DNA of 64,000 bases from contig NZ_JAKYXC010000002.1 of the NCBI RefSeq assembly GCF_022538185.1, positions 372,001 through 436,000 of the forward strand. Direction: 5' to 3'. Source of the DNA: Microbacterium sp. CFH 31415 (GTDB lineage Bacteria > Actinomycetota > Actinomycetes > Actinomycetales > Microbacteriaceae). Below, piece after piece: positions 9,635-18,029 of the stretch. The number at the start of each line of letters is the position of its first letter. Positions within the stretch are counted from its first letter, which is position 1. Made by a program: the position numbers and the translations under genes. The notes beneath the pieces were generated by a model, which saw nothing but the letters and a program-made list of their open reading frames with translations, was not told the origin of the DNA and did not search any database.

Positions 9635-10558
9635 TCAGAGGCCACGCTTGTCCTCGTCGCCGGTGGGGCGGCTCGCCAGGAACCGCTCGAGTTCGGCGGC
9701 GAGCTCGTCGGCGCTGGGCAGGTCGCCGGTGTGGATCATCGGCGCAGCGAGCGTGGACCCCGCCATATAGGCGTCGTAGCGCTCTTCCAGGCCCTTCACC
9801 ATGCGGGAGAGCTCGTCGCTGCCGGAGACCTGCTCTTCGACCTTGGACAGGTAGTCGCGGTTCTCTTCGCGCAGCTCTTCTCCGGTGAACACGAGCCCGG
9901 TGGCGACCGTGAGGCTGTCGAGTGCGGCGAGAGCGGCGGCCGGGTACTCGGTGTCGCCGAGGTAGTGCGGAATGAGGAGTACGAACCCGGCGACGCGCAT
10001 GCCCGCCTCAGCGAGGCGGTACTCGAGCAGGTGCCCTGCGGTGGCGGGAACCTGGGTGTGCGGCTTCCACACCGAGTGCGCCTCGGTGAGCTCGCTGCGG
10101 GTCCCGCTCACGGTCGTGCCGATCGGTCGCGTGTGCGGCACAGGCATCGGGATCGCGTGCACCCACGTGACCGTGGACACCTCGTAGTCGTCGACGAAGT
10201 CGAGGACCGCGGCGGCGAAGGCATCCCACGCGAAATCGGGCTCGTAGCCGGCGAGGAGCAGGAAGGGCTGGCCGAGCGCATCGTGGGCGAACGACAGCTC
10301 CAGCCGAGGCGGCCGGTAGTCGGTCAGGTGATCCTGGTCGAACGCGATCACCGGGCGGCGGGCGCGGTAGTCGAGGAGCACGTCGTTGGAGAAGACGGCG
10401 AGCGGGGTGGGCACGATGTCGTCGCGGAAATAGTCGACGACCCGGCTGACCGCGTTGCCCGCGTCGGTGAATCCGGTCAGCGCCACCACGAGCGGGAGGC
10501 CCCGGGGCACGGGAGGCGCGGAGGCGGAGCGCTCGAACAGCGGACCGGTGAGGGGCAT
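9635..10558 (-). CDS. PAC2 family protein (proteasome assembly chaperone 2-like)
   Basis: A 307-residue soluble protein of the PAC2 family, common in actinobacteria and related to eukaryotic and archaeal proteasome assembly chaperones. The family signatures are LVVALTGFTDAGNAVSRVVDYF at the N-terminus, VIAFDQDHLTDYRPPRLEL, LLAGYEPDFAWDAFAAAV, and HYLGDTEYPAAALAAL toward the C-terminus, ending in a helical tail. ATG 10558 is preceded by TAGCAT with 6 nt between, the leaderless pattern. It lies between rpoD and divergent pepA. No proteasome genes are in the window, so the partner is unknown. Confidence 0.85.
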   Translation of the reverse strand: MPLTGPLFERSASAPPVPRGLPLVVALTGFTDAGNAVSRVVDYFRDDIVPTPLAVFSNDVLLDYRARRPVIAFDQDHLTDYRPPRLELSFAHDALGQPFLLLAGYEPDFAWDAFAAAVLDFVDDYEVSTVTWVHAIPMPVPHTRPIGTTVSGTRSELTEAHSVWKPHTQVPATAGHLLEYRLAEAGMRVAGFVLLIPHYLGDTEYPAAALAALDSLTVATGLVFTGEELREENRDYLSKVEEQVSGSDELSRMVKGLEERYDAYMAGSTLAAPMIHTGDLPSADELAAELERFLASRPTGDEDKRGL

Positions 10559-10570
10559 GCCTCCATGCTA
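10559..10570 (-). promoter_or_regulatory. Leaderless promoter -10 of the PAC2 gene
   Basis: TAGCAT (10565-10570, minus strand) lies 6 nt before the ATG at 10558, with GGAGGC between. Confidence 0.55.
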
Positions 10571-10641
10571 CGAGCCGACGCCGACGCCCGGGGTCGGCGG
10601 CCGTCCCGCTCAGAGCGAACACCCGTGGTTGGATGGAGACC

Positions 10642-12117
10642 ATGTCGTTTCCCGACCTCGCGTACAGCGAATCCCCCGTCCGAGAGTCCGACGCAGACGT
10701 CCTTCTCCTCGCCCTTCCCCCGGTCGACGGCGAAGGCGCCCCCGATCTGGGCGGCTGGCCCGGCCTGCGGGAGGCACTCCTCGCCACCGGCTTCACCGGC
10801 TCACCCAACTCCTTCCAGCGCGTCTACGCGCCGCAGACGTCGGACAAGCCGCTGGCCGTCGTGGGAACCGGTGCGGCCCCGGATGCCGCGGCCCTGCGCG
10901 ACGCGGTCGGCTCCGCGATCCGCACCCTGACCGGCTTCGCCACGGTCGCCGTCGCCGCGCCGTTCGCCGACGACGCCCTGTGGACCGCTGCGGCGGAAGG
11001 CGCCGCGCTCGGGGGCTACCGCTTCGACGGCTACAAGTCCGAGGCGCCCAAGCCCCGCGCGTCGAAGGTCGTCGTCCACGGCACCGCGGCCGCCGACGCC
11101 GAGAGGCTCGCCGCGATCACGGCGACGGCCGACGCGGTCGCGCTCGTGAAGGATCTCGTGACGACGCCGGCCGAGTGGCTCGGGCCCGCCGACTTCGCCG
11201 AGCGCGCGACCCAGGCCGTCGACGGCCTCGGCGTCAGGGTCGAGGTGCTCGACGAGGACGCGCTGCGCGAGGGCGGCTACGGCGGCATCCTCGGCGTCGG
11301 GCAGGGCTCCGACCGGCCGCCCCGCCTCATCCGCCTGGAGTACGCCCCCGAGAGCGCGAAGCGACACGTCGCACTCGTGGGCAAGGGCATCACGTTCGAC
11401 ACGGGCGGCCTGTCGCTGAAGCCGGCCGCGTCCATGGTCGGCATGAAGTACGACATGTGCGGCGCCGCCACCGCGCTGGCCGTGCTCCGTGCCGTCGCCA
11501 CCGTCGGCGCGCCGGTCAAGGTCACCGCCTGGCTCTGCGTCGCCGACAACATGCCGTCCGGCCGCGCCACGCGCCCCGGCGACGTGCTGCGCATGCTCGA
11601 CGGCACGACCGTCGAGGTGCTCAACACCGACGCCGAAGGCCGGCTGGTGCTCGCCGACGGGCTGGTCGCGGCGAGTCGCGAGCATCCCGATGTCATCGTC
11701 GACGTCGCCACGCTCACCGGCGCCATCACCGTCGCCCTGGGCACCCGCCACGTGGGGGTCATGGGCGATGACGAGGCGGTCGCCGCCTACCTCGCCGCCG
11801 CCGCCGCCGAGGCTGAGCCGGCGTGGCAGCTTCCGCTGCCCGCGCACATGGTGGATGAGCTCGACTCCCCCATCGCCGATCTGCAGAACGCGAAGATCGG
11901 CGACCCCGCCGGCGGCTCGCTGTTCGCCGGCCTCTTCCTGCGCCACTTCGTCGGTCGCACCGGCGATGAGGCGGACGCTCCGCGCATACCGTGGGTGCAC
12001 CTGGACATCGCCGGTGTCGGGATGAACAAGGGCGGGGGCTACGGCTACACCGACAAGGGACCGACGGCAGCCACCGTCCGCAGCCTGATCCGCTTCGTCA
12101 CGACAGAGGAGTCCTGA
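10642..12117 (+). CDS. pepA: Leucyl aminopeptidase (M17 family)
   Basis: A cytosolic di-metal aminopeptidase that removes N-terminal residues, especially leucine, during protein turnover. It has 491 residues, the usual length. The catalytic half carries VGKGITFDTGGLSLKP (metal and catalytic Lys region), MKYDMCGAATALAV, the M17 signature NTDAEGRLVLADGL, and later LPAHMVDELDSPIADLQN and GGSLFAGLFLRHFV. ATG 10642 is used, because GGAGACC precedes it and TTGGAT lies 7 nt upstream; ATG 10633 is possible. Its TGA shares one base with the ATG of lpdA, so the two genes form a coupled operon. Confidence 0.95.
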   Translation: MSFPDLAYSESPVRESDADVLLLALPPVDGEGAPDLGGWPGLREALLATGFTGSPNSFQRVYAPQTSDKPLAVVGTGAAPDAAALRDAVGSAIRTLTGFATVAVAAPFADDALWTAAAEGAALGGYRFDGYKSEAPKPRASKVVVHGTAAADAERLAAITATADAVALVKDLVTTPAEWLGPADFAERATQAVDGLGVRVEVLDEDALREGGYGGILGVGQGSDRPPRLIRLEYAPESAKRHVALVGKGITFDTGGLSLKPAASMVGMKYDMCGAATALAVLRAVATVGAPVKVTAWLCVADNMPSGRATRPGDVLRMLDGTTVEVLNTDAEGRLVLADGLVAASREHPDVIVDVATLTGAITVALGTRHVGVMGDDEAVAAYLAAAAAEAEPAWQLPLPAHMVDELDSPIADLQNAKIGDPAGGSLFAGLFLRHFVGRTGDEADAPRIPWVHLDIAGVGMNKGGGYGYTDKGPTAATVRSLIRFVTTEES

Positions 12118-13490
12118 TGACCGACCACACCTTCGACCTCGTCGTCCTCGGCGGCGGCAGCGGCGGCTACGCAGCGGCACTTCGCGCCGCAGAGCTCGGC
12201 AAGTCCGTCGCCCTCGTCGAGAAGGACAAGGTGGGCGGCACCTGCCTGCACCGGGGCTGCATCCCGACGAAGGCGCTACTCCACGCCGCCGAGGTGGCGG
12301 ACACTGCTCGGGATGCCGCGACCATCGGCATCCGCGCCACCTTCGAGGGCATCGACCCGGCGGGGGTCCGCGCCTACCGCGAGGGCATCGTCGCGAAGAA
12401 GTTCAAGGGACTCGAAGGACTGGTCAAGTCGCGAGGCATCACCGTCGTCCCGGGCGAGGGCCGCCTCGAGGCCGGACCCGCCGTCCGCGTCGGCGACGAC
12501 GTGTACCGCGGCACCGACGTCATCCTGGCGACGGGGTCCTACAGCCGCACCCTCCCGGGGCTCGAGATCGGCGGTCGCATCCTCACCAGCGAGCACGCGC
12601 TCGAACTCGACGAGATCCCGTCGCGCGTCGTGATCCTCGGCGGCGGTGTCATCGGCGTGGAGTTCGCGAGCGTGTGGCGCTCGTTCGGCGTCGATGTCAC
12701 GATCGTCGAGGCGCTCGACCACCTCGTCCCCAACGAGGACGTCGCGCTCAGCAAGGCCCTCGAGCGCGCGTTCCGGCGCAGGGGAATCGCGTCGTCGCTC
12801 GGTGTGCGGTTCCAGGGTGTGACGCAGACGCCCGAGGGGGTGACCGTCACGCTCGAGGACGGCAAGACGTTCGAGGCGGACTACCTCCTCGTCGCCGTGG
12901 GGCGGGGCCCCGCGACCGCCGGGCTCGGTTACGAGGAGGCAGGCGTCACGATCGACCGCGGCTTCGTGGTGACCGACGAGCGCCTGCGCACGAGCGTGCC
13001 CCACGTGTGGGCCGTCGGCGACATCGTCCCCGGCCTGCAGCTCGCCCACCGCGGGTTCCAGCAGGGGATCTTCGTCGCGGAGGAGATCGCCGGTCTCTCC
13101 CCCGTCGTCGTCTCCGATACCCAGATCCCGAAGGTCACCTACAGCCACCCCGAGGTCGCGTCCGTCGGCCTCACCGAGGCGCAAGCATCCGAGGCACATG
13201 GCGCTGACGCAGTCGTGGCCTACGAGTACAACCTGGCCGGCAACGGCAAGAGCGAGATCCTCGGCACGGGCGGCATCGTCAAGGTCGTCCGCGTGAAGGA
13301 AGGCCCCGTGATCGGCGTGCACCTGGTCGGCGACCGGGTCGGCGAACTCATCACCGAGGGCCAGCTCGCCGTCGGCTGGGAAGCGCATCCCGAGGACATC
13401 GCTCCGTTCGTCCACGCACACCCCACCCAGAGCGAAGCCCTGGGCGAGGCGTTCCTCGCACTCGCCGGAAAACCGCTCCACGCGCTCTGA
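12117..13490 (+). CDS. lpdA: Dihydrolipoyl dehydrogenase (E3)
   Basis: The flavoprotein E3 subunit shared by the 2-oxoacid dehydrogenase complexes; it reoxidises dihydrolipoamide with NAD. It has 457 residues. The FAD-binding GGGSGGYAAALRAAELG is followed by the redox disulfide GGTCLHRGCIPTK, the NAD-binding ILGGGVIGVEFASVWRSFG, the second FAD motif VWAVGDIVPGLQLAHRG, and the C-terminal HAHPTQSEALGEA, whose His-Glu pair serves the active site. It starts at ATG 12117 with a one-base TGATG overlap with pepA. The E2 gene follows after 61 bp, so lpdA and E2 supply adjacent parts of the same complex. Confidence 0.96.
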   Translation: MTDHTFDLVVLGGGSGGYAAALRAAELGKSVALVEKDKVGGTCLHRGCIPTKALLHAAEVADTARDAATIGIRATFEGIDPAGVRAYREGIVAKKFKGLEGLVKSRGITVVPGEGRLEAGPAVRVGDDVYRGTDVILATGSYSRTLPGLEIGGRILTSEHALELDEIPSRVVILGGGVIGVEFASVWRSFGVDVTIVEALDHLVPNEDVALSKALERAFRRRGIASSLGVRFQGVTQTPEGVTVTLEDGKTFEADYLLVAVGRGPATAGLGYEEAGVTIDRGFVVTDERLRTSVPHVWAVGDIVPGLQLAHRGFQQGIFVAEEIAGLSPVVVSDTQIPKVTYSHPEVASVGLTEAQASEAHGADAVVAYEYNLAGNGKSEILGTGGIVKVVRVKEGPVIGVHLVGDRVGELITEGQLAVGWEAHPEDIAPFVHAHPTQSEALGEAFLALAGKPLHAL

Positions 13491-13551
13491 CGCTGGGGCC
13501 CCGCGGCATCACTAAGCTAGATCCGATATCCATTCCGAAGGAGACATCGTC

Positions 13552-15369
13552 ATGAGCACTTCCGTGGTCCTCCCCGCTCTCGGTGAGAGCGTCACCGAGG
13601 GTACGGTCACCCGCTGGCTCAAGCAGGTCGGCGACACCGTCCAGGCGGACGAGGGCCTGCTCGAAATCTCCACGGACAAGGTCGACACGGAGATCCCGTC
13701 GCCCGTCAGCGGTGTGATCGAGGAGATCCTGGTCCAGGAGGACGAGACCGTCGAGGTCGGCGCCGTGCTCGCCAAGATCGGCGACGGCTCGGGATCCTCG
13801 GAGGCCGCCCCGCAGCCCGAGGCCGACGCACAGCCCGAGGCAGCCGCGCCCGCCGAGGCCGCGCCCGCCGCCGAAGCTGCACCCGCCGAGGCCGCGCCCG
13901 CCGCCGAAGCTGCACCCGCCGAGGCCGCGCCCGCCGCCGAAGCTGCACCCGCTGCCGCCCCGGCCTCGTCCGGCGGCAAGGACGTCGTGCTTCCCGAGCT
14001 CGGCGAGAGCGTGACCGAGGGCACCGTGACCCGCTGGCTGAAGCAGGTCGGCGACGAGGTAGCGGTCGACGAGCCGCTGCTCGAGATCTCGACCGACAAG
14101 GTCGATACCGAGATCCCCTCGCCCTTCGCCGGCACCCTTCAGGAGATCCTCGTCCAGGAGGACGAGACGGTCGAGGTCGGGTCGGCCCTCGCACGCATCG
14201 GTGAGTCTGGCGCCGCCGCTCCCGCTCCCGCGGCTGAAGCTCCTGCTCCCGCAGCCGAAGCTCCTGCTCCTGCTCCCGCAGCCGAAGCTCCCGCAGCCGC
14301 GGCTCAGGCTCCCGCGGCAGAGGCTCCGGCCGCCCCCGCCGAGGCGCCCGCTCCGGCTCCTGCCGCTGCACCGGCTCCCGCGCCCGCCCCGGCTGCCGCA
14401 CCTGCCCCTGCTCCCGCCGCCGAGGCTCCCGCTGCGCCGGCCACCGAGGACGATGAGGTCGTCTCCTACGTGACCCCGCTCGTGCGCCGGCTCGCGCAGC
14501 AGCAGGGCGTCGACCTCGCGACGGTCAAGGGCACCGGCGTCGGTGGCCGCATCCGCAAGGAAGACGTGCTGAAGGCCGCCGAGGCGGCGTCCGCTCCTGC
14601 GCCCGAAGCCGGTGCCGCCCCCGCATCGGCGGCAGCACCGCTCGAGGTCTCGCCGCTTCGCGGCACGACCCAGCCCATGTCGCGTCTGCGCAAGGTTCTC
14701 GCCGAGCGTGCGGTCGCCTCCATGCAGTCGACGGCGCAGCTGACGACCGTGGTCGAGGTCGACGTCACGAAGCTCTCGAGCTTCCGCGACAAGGTGAAGG
14801 GCGACTTCCAGTCCAAGACGGGCGACAAGCTGTCGTTCCTGCCGTTCTTCGCGCTCGCCGCCGCCGAGGCGCTGCAGGCGTACCCCGTGATCAACTCCAC
14901 GGTCGACGGCACCGACATCGTGTACCCGCCGGGCGAGAACCTCTCGATCGCGGTCGACACCGAGCGAGGCCTCCTGACGCCCGTGCTTCGCGATGCCGCG
15001 TCGAAGAACCTCGCGCAGATCGCACACGAGATCGCCGACCTGGCCGCCCGCACGCGCGACAACAAGCTCAAGCCCGACGAGCTCGCCGGCGGCACGTTCA
15101 CGCTGACGAACACCGGTTCGCGCGGCGCGCTGTTCGACACCCCGGTCGTCTTCCTGCCCCAGACCGCAATCCTCGGCACCGGAATCGTCGTCAAGCGCCC
15201 GGGCGTCGTGACGGTCGACGGCAAGGACGCGATCTCGGTCCGCTCGTACGTCTACCTCGCGCTGTCGTACGACCACCGCGTGATCGACGGTGCCGACGCC
15301 GCGCGCTTCCTCGGCGCCGTGAAGGCCCGTCTCGAGGCTGCGGAGTTCGAGAGCCAGCTCGGCATCTGA
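13552..15369 (+). CDS. sucB: 2-oxoacid dehydrogenase E2 (dihydrolipoyllysine acyltransferase) with two lipoyl domains
   Basis: A 605-residue E2 core protein. Two nearly identical lipoyl domains, each with EISTDKVDTEIPSP, carry lipoyl lysines near residues 43 and 183. They are joined by Ala/Pro/Glu linkers, the first with three exact 33-bp repeats. A peripheral-subunit-binding domain follows (YVTPLVRRLAQQQGVDLATVKGTGVGGRI), then the catalytic domain ending SYDHRVIDGADAARFL with the active-site His and Asp. It is normally annotated as a succinyltransferase. Many actinobacteria carry the succinyltransferase activity fused inside OdhA/Kgd, so this E2 may in fact serve pyruvate dehydrogenase (aceE is at 33.3 kb). 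AGGAG stands 9 nt before ATG 13552, and a TAAGCT/TAGATC region upstream may give a separate promoter. Confidence 0.93.
   Translation: MSTSVVLPALGESVTEGTVTRWLKQVGDTVQADEGLLEISTDKVDTEIPSPVSGVIEEILVQEDETVEVGAVLAKIGDGSGSSEAAPQPEADAQPEAAAPAEAAPAAEAAPAEAAPAAEAAPAEAAPAAEAAPAAAPASSGGKDVVLPELGESVTEGTVTRWLKQVGDEVAVDEPLLEISTDKVDTEIPSPFAGTLQEILVQEDETVEVGSALARIGESGAAAPAPAAEAPAPAAEAPAPAPAAEAPAAAAQAPAAEAPAAPAEAPAPAPAAAPAPAPAPAAAPAPAPAAEAPAAPATEDDEVVSYVTPLVRRLAQQQGVDLATVKGTGVGGRIRKEDVLKAAEAASAPAPEAGAAPASAAAPLEVSPLRGTTQPMSRLRKVLAERAVASMQSTAQLTTVVEVDVTKLSSFRDKVKGDFQSKTGDKLSFLPFFALAAAEALQAYPVINSTVDGTDIVYPPGENLSIAVDTERGLLTPVLRDAASKNLAQIAHEIADLAARTRDNKLKPDELAGGTFTLTNTGSRGALFDTPVVFLPQTAILGTGIVVKRPGVVTVDGKDAISVRSYVYLALSYDHRVIDGADAARFLGAVKARLEAAEFESQLGI
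13852..13950 (+). repeat. sucB: Three exact 33-bp tandem repeats in the E2 linker
   Basis: Three identical units at 13852-13884, 13885-13917 and 13918-13950 each encode AEAAPAAEAAP. They lengthen the flexible linker after lipoyl domain 1 in frame. Confidence 0.95.
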
Positions 15370-15379
15370 GCCACCTTGA

Positions 15380-16660
15380 CTATGGCTGCTGCGCGGCGGC
15401 GTGCACGTCGCGCAGCAGCCATTCGTCGTCTCTGCGCTCGATGACGACGAACTGAGCTGCTGTGCCGTCCACCGCGTCTACGCGCAGCACGGCGACCCCG
15501 CCGAAGTCGTCGAGCAACGCGATCGCCCGTTGCTCGCGCGGCGCGTCGATCGGCCCGGCCGCCCACGACGACTCCGGATCCACCATCACGCCGGCCAGGC
15601 AGTCGATCTCGCCGCGACAGGCGAGGCGCTGGTGAAGCAGCTCGCCCACCACGCGGCTCAGATCGGTCTCGACCTCGCCGACCGCACCGACCGGATCAGC
15701 TGACCCCGTCGAAGTCGCACCCTCAGGTTCGATCGTCGCCGTGGTCGCGGGCACCGGCACCTCCGCCGTCGCCGCGTCGTCGCCGTCCGATGGCCAGAAC
15801 AGACCCACGCCGAGCACCGCCGCCGCAGCGGCGCCCGCTACGAGCAGCGACGCCCGGCGCGAAGACGTGCGTGCGCTCGTCGCACGCCGCCACACGCGCG
15901 TCGTGGCCCGCGAGACGAGGTCGGCGAGGTCGCCGTCGACGTGGCGGAGGAGACCGTCCCACGGACGCCGCCGGTCCACGGACTCGTCCGCCGACGCGTC
16001 ATGGCGGTCGTACCGCGCGAGTGGCCGCACGCCGCCCGGGCCGGCCGGCTCCGTCGTGATGGCGAGAGGTTCGGCCAGGTGGAACAGCAATGCCTCAGCG
16101 CGCTCGAGCTCGATGGCCGACGGACGCTCCGCCATGATCGCGGCGCCCGCCGCGTCCCACGCCTCGTGCGGCCTTCCGAGGGCCACGCCGGCGAGCAGCG
16201 AGATCGACGCGTCGCGCAGCGATCGGGGCGCGGCATCCGTCACGAACACGGGGCGCCCGGCATCGGTGAGCCACCACTCCCCCGTGACAGCGGACGGATC
16301 GCGCAGCTCGGCGAATCCGCGCAGCACGCTCACGGCGAGCGTCACCGCCTCGCCGGGCATGAGCGGCGGGCCGGTCGCCGCCCGGCGCGCGAGCAGATCG
16401 GTGACGCGCTCGGTGCACACCGGCAGAGCCACGTCGTGCCCGTCGCTTCGCCTGACGACGTCGATCGGCGCCAGCACGTGACCGTGGGGCGCGGCATCCC
16501 ACCCCTTCCACTCGCGTCCGAGCACCGCCGCATCGACGAGGACGCGACGCTCGCCCGACTCCAGGCCCACCAGAAGGCCCGGCCAGGGCCCGTCATCAGT
16601 CGCCCCCACAGGTCGCACCGGTCGGTACGGCGCGCGCAGGGCATCGGTCTCACGGGTCAC
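15380..16660 (-). CDS. Single-pass membrane protein with possible degenerate kinase-like N-terminal domain
   Basis: I do not recognise a named family with certainty. The protein has about 426 residues: a cytoplasmic N-terminal half, one membrane segment (SLLVAGAAAAAVLGVGLFW, about residues 275-295), then a Thr/Pro/Glu-rich linker and an extracellular C-terminal domain with two cysteines (LACRGEIDCLAG) that may form a disulfide. The N-terminal part (LPVCTERVTDLLARRA, GEAVTLAVSVLRGFAEL, GEWWLTDAGRPVFV) looks like the C-lobe of Ser/Thr kinases but lacks HRD and DFG, so a pseudokinase is possible. GTG 16660 is favoured because AACGCT lies 6 nt upstream; GTG 16681 is the alternative. It converges on sucB. 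Confidence 0.65.
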   Translation of the reverse strand: MTRETDALRAPYRPVRPVGATDDGPWPGLLVGLESGERRVLVDAAVLGREWKGWDAAPHGHVLAPIDVVRRSDGHDVALPVCTERVTDLLARRAATGPPLMPGEAVTLAVSVLRGFAELRDPSAVTGEWWLTDAGRPVFVTDAAPRSLRDASISLLAGVALGRPHEAWDAAGAAIMAERPSAIELERAEALLFHLAEPLAITTEPAGPGGVRPLARYDRHDASADESVDRRRPWDGLLRHVDGDLADLVSRATTRVWRRATSARTSSRRASLLVAGAAAAAVLGVGLFWPSDGDDAATAEVPVPATTATIEPEGATSTGSADPVGAVGEVETDLSRVVGELLHQRLACRGEIDCLAGVMVDPESSWAAGPIDAPREQRAIALLDDFGGVAVLRVDAVDGTAAQFVVIERRDDEWLLRDVHAAAQQP

Positions 16661-16772
16661 CGCACCAGCGTTGCGGCGCACTCGCGGTCGCCGGGAGGGC
16701 TCATCTCCGCCTGTGGACGATCGCCGGTCGCGAGGACATGGGGAGGAGCCGCAGTCCGCCCGCGCGGAAAGG

Positions 16773-16785
16773 TAGGCTGGACCCC
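16773..16785 (+). promoter_or_regulatory. Leaderless promoter -10 of the DUF4191 gene
   Basis: TAGGCT (16773-16778) lies 7 nt before ATG 16786. Confidence 0.55.
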
Positions 16786-17496
16786 ATGGCCGCCCGCAGT
16801 ACCGCTCCCGAGAAGCGCCCCGGTTTCTTCTCGCAGATCCGCTCCCTCTACACGTTCACGCAGCAGGCGTACTCCTGGCTGCCGTGGCTCCTCGTGGGCA
16901 TCGTGCTGCTCGGCATCGCCGCCGGCGTGGGCGTGGGCTTCCTGATCCCGCCCGTCGCGATCTGGAGCATCATCCTGTGGGGCATCACCGGACTCATGCT
17001 CGGCATCCTCGGCTCCCTCATGCTCATGACGCGCCTGTCGACCCGGGCGATGTTCAAGAAGATCGACGGGATGCCCGGAGCCGCCGGCCACGTGCTGTCG
17101 ACGTCGCTCGGCCGCAAGTGGCAGGCGGCCGACATGCCGGTGGGCGTCAACCCGAAGACCCAGGAGGCGGTCTACCGCGCCGTCGGCCGCGGTGGCGTCG
17201 TCATCGTCGGCGAGGGCGCGCGGGGTCGCCTCACCCGCCTCGTCAACGACGAGCGCTCGAAGGTGCAGCGCGTCGCCTCGGGCGTCCCCGTGACCGTGCT
17301 CTACGTCGGCCACGGCGAAGGCGACGTGCCCATCTCGAAGCTCGCCGCGACGATCAAGGCACTGCCCACCAAGGTCGATCGCGCGACGATGGCCGCGGTC
17401 ATCAAGCGCATCGAATCGGTGTCCCAGACGCTCACCTCGCTGCCGATTCCGAAGGGCATCGACCCGACCAAGGTGCGAGCTCCGCGCCCGCGCTGA
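16786..17496 (+). CDS. DUF4191 family integral membrane protein
   Basis: A 236-residue actinobacterial membrane protein of the DUF4191 family. It has two adjacent hydrophobic segments near residues 30-50 and 55-80 (WLPWLLVGIVLLGIAAGVGVG and ISIILWGITGLMLGILGSL-like), followed by a soluble part with GMPGAAGHVLSTSLGRKW, AVYRAVGRGGVVIVGEGARGRL and a basic C-terminus. The family is conserved near glnA1 and lipoyl-metabolism genes in actinobacteria, but no activity is established. ATG 16786 fits the leaderless spacing. It ends 7 bp from the stop of the convergent RDD gene. Confidence 0.85.
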   Translation: MAARSTAPEKRPGFFSQIRSLYTFTQQAYSWLPWLLVGIVLLGIAAGVGVGFLIPPVAIWSIILWGITGLMLGILGSLMLMTRLSTRAMFKKIDGMPGAAGHVLSTSLGRKWQAADMPVGVNPKTQEAVYRAVGRGGVVIVGEGARGRLTRLVNDERSKVQRVASGVPVTVLYVGHGEGDVPISKLAATIKALPTKVDRATMAAVIKRIESVSQTLTSLPIPKGIDPTKVRAPRPR

Positions 17497-17503
17497 TCGC
17501 GCG

Positions 17504-17896
17504 TCAGGCGCGCAGCAGGATCGTTCCTGCGGCCTTGTCGTGCAGTCCGCGCTGGTCGGCGTCCCAGATCACCGCGGGAACGACCACGATCAGCAGCAGC
17601 GTGCGCACCACGGGCCGCCACAGGCCGGTCCATGCCCCGTCGAGCCGCACGAGTCGCAGACCGAAGATGCGGTGGCCGGGGCTGCCCTGCAGCGTCGGGA
17701 TGAACACGATCTGGATCGCGGCGAAGATCGCCAGGATCGCCAGCGGGTCCCAGCCGAAGAAGCCGGAGATCAGGTACGCGGCCCCGTAGTCGACGAAGAG
17801 TGCGCCGACGCGCCGTCCGAGCCGCGCGATCGATCCGCTTCCTTCACGGGGCAGCCCGAGTCGTTCCCCGGGATAGTCGGGGGCCTGGTCTGTCAC
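17504..17896 (-). CDS. RDD family membrane protein
   Basis: A 130-residue protein with the RDD-family layout: [21 protein letters not shown] in the first membrane segment (the R and D of the family name), a second segment [16 protein letters not shown], and the conserved [17 protein letters not shown] loop, then a third hydrophobic segment and [17 protein letters not shown] near the C-terminus. RDD proteins are suspected transporters or membrane-protein partners. GTG 17896 follows TAGGCT by 6 nt. It diverges from glnA1, and the GlnR-type operator lies just upstream, where its -35 would be, so it may respond to nitrogen supply. Confidence 0.86.
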   Translation of the reverse strand: MTDQAPDYPGERLGLPREGSGSIARLGRRVGALFVDYGAAYLISGFFGWDPLAILAIFAAIQIVFIPTLQGSPGHRIFGLRLVRLDGAWTGLWRPVVRTLLLIVVVPAVIWDADQRGLHDKAAGTILLRA

Positions 17897-17908
17897 CGGT
17901 CAAGCCTA
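17897..17908 (-). promoter_or_regulatory. Leaderless promoter -10 of the RDD gene
   Basis: TAGGCT (17903-17908, minus strand) lies 6 nt before GTG 17896. The matching -35 zone overlaps the GlnR box. Confidence 0.6.
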
Positions 17909-17919
17909 CCCAGGGCCCC

Positions 17920-17957
17920 GTAACATCCCGGAAACAATGGTGTCACTGCCGGGCAAT
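17920..17957 (+). promoter_or_regulatory. GlnR operator upstream of glnA1 (two boxes)
   Basis: GTAAC-N6-GAAAC at 17920-17935 exactly fits the actinobacterial GlnR half-site GTnAC-N6-GAAAC. After a further 6 nt, GTCAC-N6-GCAAT at 17942-17957 gives a second, weaker copy in phase. This two-box layout at glnA is known from Streptomyces and mycobacteria. It sits 72 bp before the glnA1 start and between divergent promoters. Confidence 0.82.
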
Positions 17958-18029
17958 CCCCTCCGGGTACCGTTCCTGACAAGCGCGCACGCGTGCGGCA
18001 GTTCCCGATGCCCTATCACTGGAGCCTTC

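Noticed and set aside
13852..13950. CRISPR-like repeat array
   Set aside because: Units are contiguous without spacers, in frame, and code for an Ala/Pro linker.
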